This document shows positions 45,264 to 48,944 of a DNA stretch of 48,944 nucleotides, piece after piece. The position numbers and the translations under genes are program-made. The notes below the pieces were generated by a model that was given only the letters and a program-made list of their open reading frames with translations, ran no database searches and had not been told where the DNA came from. Each line of letters opens with the position of its first letter. Within the stretch, counting starts at the first letter, position 1. Source of the DNA: Chitinophagales bacterium (GTDB lineage Bacteria; Bacteroidota; Bacteroidia; Chitinophagales; Chitinophagaceae); NCBI GenBank assembly GCA_015654695.1, contig JAATGJ010000100.1, positions 1 through 48,944 of the forward strand, read 5' to 3'.

Positions 45264-46349
45264 TCAGGAAATTTCTGAGTAAAGTTTTTCGAGTTCTGTT
45301 TTTATGCTTTCCGGGTAAAAATTTCTTGCTGAATTCATAGCCTGTTTACTCATGCTGCCATATTTTGAACTGTCATGGAGTACCTCAAAAATGATTTTCT
45401 TCAATTGAGTCATATCACCAGGGGTGAATAAGTAACCGTTTTTGTTATCCTCAATCACTTCAGGAATGCCTCCTACAGGTGTTGATATTACCGGTTTGCC
45501 ATAACTGAGCGCTTCCAGTATGGTCATAGGCATGGCTTCATGATAAGTCGGAAGAATGAAATAATCAGACATAGTGAAAAAACGGTCCTTGTCATCATCC
45601 TGCACCCATCCTATGTATTCAGCCAGGTCTTCAATGCCTCCTTCTGTTATTGTTTTATTAAGCCTGTCCACTTCATGGTTGCCACCGATAAGAAATTTGC
45701 ATTTGCCTCTTAACGAACCCTGTTCTTCAATGACCAGGTTGACAAGGTCAAAAATGCCTTTATGATCAGCTATGCGACCTAAGAAAAGAAATGTGACCAC
45801 TGAATTGCTTTTTTGGCTTATTGCCGCAGGTTGCCTGTGCTCTACCGGGTTCCTGATGACTATTATCTTTTTAACCCTGAAATTATTCTCAAAAAAATCA
45901 TTCCACCTGTCAGAAAGGACTACCACTGCTTCTGCGTTGTTGACAAGAAACCTGCACATATATTTATATAACCCGCTTCCTTTTTGATAAAACTCATCAA
46001 ATGCGCCGGCATGACTATGGAAAACTATTTTTTTAGAAAATATCTTTTTGGCAATAAAGCAAACAATGAACTTTCTCACGATGCTGCCATCTTTAGCGCC
46101 ATGTAAATGAACGATCCTGATATTTGTGTCTTTAAATAGTAAGAAGACCAGTTTAAATAATGATGCGAAAAAGAGAAAAACCTCATAGAATTTATTCTTG
46201 TAAGTATTGGTAGCTATAAAATTGAACGGCTCGATATTTTTTGCGTAAATACTTAATACGGCACCGATACCACCCCGGTGGTTCCTGTAATCAGGGCCGA
46301 TATACAATACATGGTTGTAGGGTGACGCCATATAAATGGATAATGACAT
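45264..46349 (-). CDS. GT4-family glycosyltransferase
   Basis: 361 residues. N-terminal donor-side GPDYRNHRGGIGAV and C-terminal EALSYGKPVISTPVGGIPEV with the E-x7-E type active site, and LGRIADHKGI in the linker, mark a retaining GT-B enzyme of the GT4 family. It adds a sugar to the growing repeat unit; donor and acceptor unknown. The start may also be at the second Met (residue 7). Confidence 0.93.
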   Translation of the reverse strand: MSLSIYMASPYNHVLYIGPDYRNHRGGIGAVLSIYAKNIEPFNFIATNTYKNKFYEVFLFFASLFKLVFLLFKDTNIRIVHLHGAKDGSIVRKFIVCFIAKKIFSKKIVFHSHAGAFDEFYQKGSGLYKYMCRFLVNNAEAVVVLSDRWNDFFENNFRVKKIIVIRNPVEHRQPAAISQKSNSVVTFLFLGRIADHKGIFDLVNLVIEEQGSLRGKCKFLIGGNHEVDRLNKTITEGGIEDLAEYIGWVQDDDKDRFFTMSDYFILPTYHEAMPMTILEALSYGKPVISTPVGGIPEVIEDNKNGYLFTPGDMTQLKKIIFEVLHDSSKYGSMSKQAMNSARNFYPESIKTELEKLYSEIS

Positions 46350-46355
46350 AACTGA

Positions 46356-47255
46356 TTAATTAAAGATGTTTTTAAGTTTTCTGCTTAATTGACGGACGGG
46401 TTCAAAGTAACCCTTCTGGCCATCCACGATAATAATATCATCAACAGCATTTATAGTATGAATGCCATAGTTAAATTCATCGTTTTTGTTTGACTCAATG
46501 ATCATGTATTCTTCTTCTTCAAACCGGGTAGTAGTTAAAGTAGTGATCTTATTAATGGTGATAGATTCCCCGTAATAGTTGCTGCAATTCTGAGCAGGGC
46601 GGTAAATAGCCCCGTCCACCTCAATGAAATTTCCTGCGGGTCTCGCCCCGTTCAATTGTTTTTTTACCGGGTTTCCTTCGTGTGCTTTATAAGGTCCGGA
46701 TAAGGTATCACTGTAAAAAATATGGAGGTCGCTGTTAAATGTTTCACCAAGCATGGTGGCAAAAAGCCAATACTTGTTTTCATATTTCAGTATGGTAGAA
46801 TCAAGCAGCGGTAACTGCATGATCTCTTTTTTGTTGATAAATGATCTTTTGATGGGGTCGAATTCATAACAGTATAAAGTACCGCTAAAGGCGCTTTCCG
46901 GGAACACATATATTTTTCCGTTTTCTTTAAAAACATACGGGTAGGAGAGATGGGCATTTGTATCCAGGACTACTTTTTCCAGAACAGGATCAAGCAAGTC
47001 ATTGCAAACCATTAAAGATATCTTTCCATTAAGGCTATAACTGCTTACGCTTTCAAACAGGATATTTACCCGGCCATCATCTGTTTTAAAAATAAAGGGA
47101 TCGGCATGAGAAATTGTTTTGTCTTCAAGGGTCATCCATTCAAAACTCAGCTTCGTTTTTTTGTTCCTGATAATGTCTGCAATGCTTCCTTTCATGAACC
47201 CAATGCCCCATTGCTTTAGGAAAAGTTTATCTGAATATTTTTTTATAAGGCCCAT
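46356..47255 (-). CDS. Beta-propeller protein of the GINT1 N-terminal type
   Basis: 299 residues in five-bladed propeller-like repeats: ISHADPFIF, LSYPYVFKENGKIYVFPES, NKYWLFAT and GARPAGNFIEVDG give the family its GH43-like look, and I recognise it as similar to the N-terminal region of glucosamine inositolphosphorylceramide transferase-type proteins. Its enzymatic role in bacteria is unclear. It is 7 bases from the glycosyltransferase gene and probably acts on the same polysaccharide. Confidence 0.75.
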   Translation of the reverse strand: MGLIKKYSDKLFLKQWGIGFMKGSIADIIRNKKTKLSFEWMTLEDKTISHADPFIFKTDDGRVNILFESVSSYSLNGKISLMVCNDLLDPVLEKVVLDTNAHLSYPYVFKENGKIYVFPESAFSGTLYCYEFDPIKRSFINKKEIMQLPLLDSTILKYENKYWLFATMLGETFNSDLHIFYSDTLSGPYKAHEGNPVKKQLNGARPAGNFIEVDGAIYRPAQNCSNYYGESITINKITTLTTTRFEEEEYMIIESNKNDEFNYGIHTINAVDDIIIVDGQKGYFEPVRQLSRKLKNIFN

Positions 47256-47348
47256 ACTTGTTTAATTGGTTTTGCGGTTTTGCATCATATTACCAGGCAT
47301 TTGCAGTTCCGTTCAGGAACTGTAAATTATCTCTTCAATTTTCGTTGA

Positions 47349-47582
47349 TTAATAAGAAACTATTTTGCGGTCCGCTACCAGATCGTATTTGTACGTTCTT
47401 GCTATATTACTGATGACATGCCGGTCATTTTGAGGTGAAAGCTCATTGTTGTCATTCAGGAAAATAGGCCGGAGTTTGTACCGGACGCCGGGAAAGAGGT
47501 TGCTAACCAGGCTGATGAAGTGTTTTTCAACTCTCCCCACGGCTGATGCGCGGATAGGGAAAGCAATTCTGGGTACGGACAT
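47349..47582 (-). CDS. Small hypothetical protein
   Basis: 77 residues, basic, no signal peptide or TM helix, no known family. ATG start. It lies just ahead of the polysaccharide operon and may be its first gene or an unrelated unit. Confidence 0.45.
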   Translation of the reverse strand: MSVPRIAFPIRASAVGRVEKHFISLVSNLFPGVRYKLRPIFLNDNNELSPQNDRHVISNIARTYKYDLVADRKIVSY

Positions 47583-47675
47583 AAGTAGTGTTTAAGTTAG
47601 GGTCGTAATAATACGAACGAAAAATACAAATAAATACTGGTTGGTGCAAGTAAAAGGGACGTCTTTATTTACTAT

Positions 47676-47717
47676 AAGGCAAAGCCCCGGACGATGATCG
47701 CCGGGGTAGCCTTTTTA
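47676..47717. terminator. Terminator-like hairpin after the lyase gene
   Basis: ccccgg (47685-47690) pairs with ccgggg (47701-47706) and outer aaggc with gcctt; a T-run follows on the plus side only. It is 53 bases past the stop of the lyase on the minus strand and may act in both directions. Confidence 0.55.
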
Positions 47718-47769
47718 AATAATGAGTGTCTTTTTTAATGCCTGGTTTTGTTTCCAGGGATTTTACTAA

Positions 47770-48944
47770 TTACTTCTTATATATTTTTAAGTTATCGTAA
47801 TAGCATACAGATGTTGTCCTCATTGTGTTACCGCTGCTGGGCCACCTGTTTTGACCAACTTTTAAAGTTTGACCGCTGCCATCACCGGTTTTACCGGTAA
47901 AGGAATAGTACAAAACATTATTAATAAATAAACGGGCATAACCATCGCTGCCTGTACTCCATTTAAATTCCCATCTCATTTTATACCATGTATTGGATGA
48001 ACAGGTCATTAATGTGCCTGACTGACGGGTAACTGTTGAACCAATAGCCCGCACTACATCAAATTTTCCGTTATAGTTTTGCAATGATAAAATAGCGCCT
48101 GCGCCACTAGTGCCGGGAGACCATTGTATAGTATGACCGCCGCCGTCTAATGAACTCCAGTTTTGATAATAAACATCATATTCAACAACGCCTTCTGTTG
48201 GATTTTGTGTTGATCCGGTATAAGCCATCTCACCACGCATTCCGTTTGAACCAGCATCGCCAGCTCTTACTTCTGACCTGAATGAACCAGGACCGGTTAA
48301 GTAGCTTGTAAGCGATACTGAATTTCTATTTCCCTGGTTTGTATTAACAGATGATGAAGCGTCATAACCTTGTGAGAAGGATAGTGTGCCATAGCCACCG
48401 CCAGTTGATGCTGCATTTACGGTGATTGTTACAGTTTTGTTACCAACCGCACCAGCATTATCTGTTGCTTTCAGGTTAAACACATAAGAACCGGCAGTCA
48501 AACCAGTTATTGTTGTTGACGCTGAAGCCGGGCTGGTGATAGTACCACTAGTTCCTGAAGATTTAGTCCACAGGTAAGAAGCGATCGTACCATCGGCATC
48601 AGTAGCTGAACCACGAAGGGTAACTGAAGATGCCGGTAACGTGATCGTTTGAGCTGTACCAGCATTTACTACCGGAATCTGATTTGTTGGTGTAGAAGCT
48701 GAATTTACAGTGATCGTTACAGTTTTGTTACCAACTGCACCAGCGTTATCTGTTGCTTTCAGGTTAAATATATAAGAACCGGCAGTCAAACCAGTTATTG
48801 TTGTTGACGCTGAAGCCGGGCTGGTGATAGTACCACCAGTTCCTGAAGATTTAGTCCACAGGTAAGAAGCAATCGTACCATCGGCATCAGTAGCTGAACC
48901 ATTAAGGGTAACTGAAGATGCCGGTAAGGTGATCGTTTGAGTTG
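47770..48944 (-). CDS. Secreted PKD-repeat protein with heparin lyase I-like polysaccharide lyase domain (5' end outside window)
   Basis: The frame is open to the right edge, so the true start lies outside. Two near-identical PKD-type repeats of 96 residues (with ATDADGTIASYLWTKSSGT and TATDNAGAVGNKTVTITV-type strands) precede a C-terminal beta-jelly-roll (about 205 residues): GSFRSEVRAGD, MRGEM, HTIQWSPG and VGQNRW fit the Polysacc_lyase (heparin lyase I) family. No C-terminal sorting domain is seen. The enzyme would cleave uronic-acid-containing polysaccharide outside the cell, perhaps the polymer made by the adjoining operon. Confidence 0.85.
   Translation of the reverse strand, partial: TQTITLPASSVTLNGSATDADGTIASYLWTKSSGTGGTITSPASASTTITGLTAGSYIFNLKATDNAGAVGNKTVTITVNSASTPTNQIPVVNAGTAQTITLPASSVTLRGSATDADGTIASYLWTKSSGTSGTITSPASASTTITGLTAGSYVFNLKATDNAGAVGNKTVTITVNAASTGGGYGTLSFSQGYDASSSVNTNQGNRNSVSLTSYLTGPGSFRSEVRAGDAGSNGMRGEMAYTGSTQNPTEGVVEYDVYYQNWSSLDGGGHTIQWSPGTSGAGAILSLQNYNGKFDVVRAIGSTVTRQSGTLMTCSSNTWYKMRWEFKWSTGSDGYARLFINNVLYYSFTGKTGDGSGQTLKVGQNRWPSSGNTMRTTSVCYYDNLKIYKK
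48412..48658 (-). repeat. PKD repeat unit 1 at DNA level
   Basis: Almost the same DNA as 48700-48944, with an offset of 288 bases (96 codons). Only a few base changes separate them, so the duplication is recent or kept alike by recombination. Confidence 0.85.
48700..48944 (-). repeat. PKD repeat unit 2 (runs into the window edge)
   Basis: Second copy of the unit at 48412-48658. The frame continues past the edge, so there are probably more repeats outside. Confidence 0.85.

Overview
The window looks like a Bacteroidota chromosome, most likely a Chitinophagaceae relative. The signs are AT-rich DNA with weak Shine-Dalgarno sites and several TTG starts, TANNTTTG-type promoter boxes, two propeller/Y_Y_Y sensor proteins, LytS/LytTR signalling, a DUF4369-like/TlpA thioredoxin protein, a CheB-CheR-PAS-kinase giant, and an exopolysaccharide operon built on a WbaP-type initiating transferase. 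No rRNA, tRNA or CRISPR array was seen.

Region 1 (1-6055, minus strand) is the most interesting part. An ethanolamine-permease-like transporter, a PuuA-like glutamine-synthetase homologue, an iron-type alcohol dehydrogenase, and a fused gamma-glutamyl hydrolase/aldehyde dehydrogenase (cut by the left edge) lie in one direction. Read together they suggest a cobalamin-independent ethanolamine route: uptake, gamma-glutamylation, two oxidations at the hydroxyl carbon, then hydrolysis to glycine plus glutamate. Substrate and products are inferred, not shown. Palindromic repeats fill the gaps between these genes.

Region 2 (6.1-12.3 kb) has a secreted esterase, the first large propeller sensor protein, a small unknown gene, a DUF2200 gene, an exported SHOCT-like protein and a 456-base stretch with odd composition. 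Region 3 (12.7-17.2 kb) has an envelope thioredoxin protein and a compact operon of two LytS-type kinases and one LytTR regulator.

Region 4 (17.2-25.7 kb) has a repeat-rich spacer, an unknown membrane-anchored protein, a complete IS200-like/RAYT unit bounded by 54-base inverted repeats, a 1420-residue CheB-CheR-PAS-histidine kinase with an overlapping single-domain response regulator, an AraC regulator with an N-terminal HMA-like domain, and a second single-domain regulator. Region 5 (26-32 kb) has two exported ferritin-like proteins, the second propeller sensor protein (a close paralogue of the first, both with a decayed ATP-binding domain), a hemerythrin-like protein, a possible 30-residue membrane peptide and a clear terminator.

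Region 6 (32-40.3 kb) is mixed: an NAD(P)-binding protein, a lipoprotein, a multi-pass membrane protein, a nitrilase-family enzyme, a cytochrome c lipoprotein, a DUF1772-like membrane protein, an M14-type peptidase, an OmpA-family protein, and a second secreted protein with M14-like motifs. Region 7 (40.5-48.9 kb, minus strand) is an exopolysaccharide locus: an uronate-type nucleotide-sugar dehydrogenase whose catalytic Cys position is Ser, a heparinase II/III-family protein, a GT4 glycosyltransferase, a GINT1-N-like protein, the initiating sugar-phosphate transferase, and a secreted PKD-repeat polysaccharide lyase cut by the right edge.
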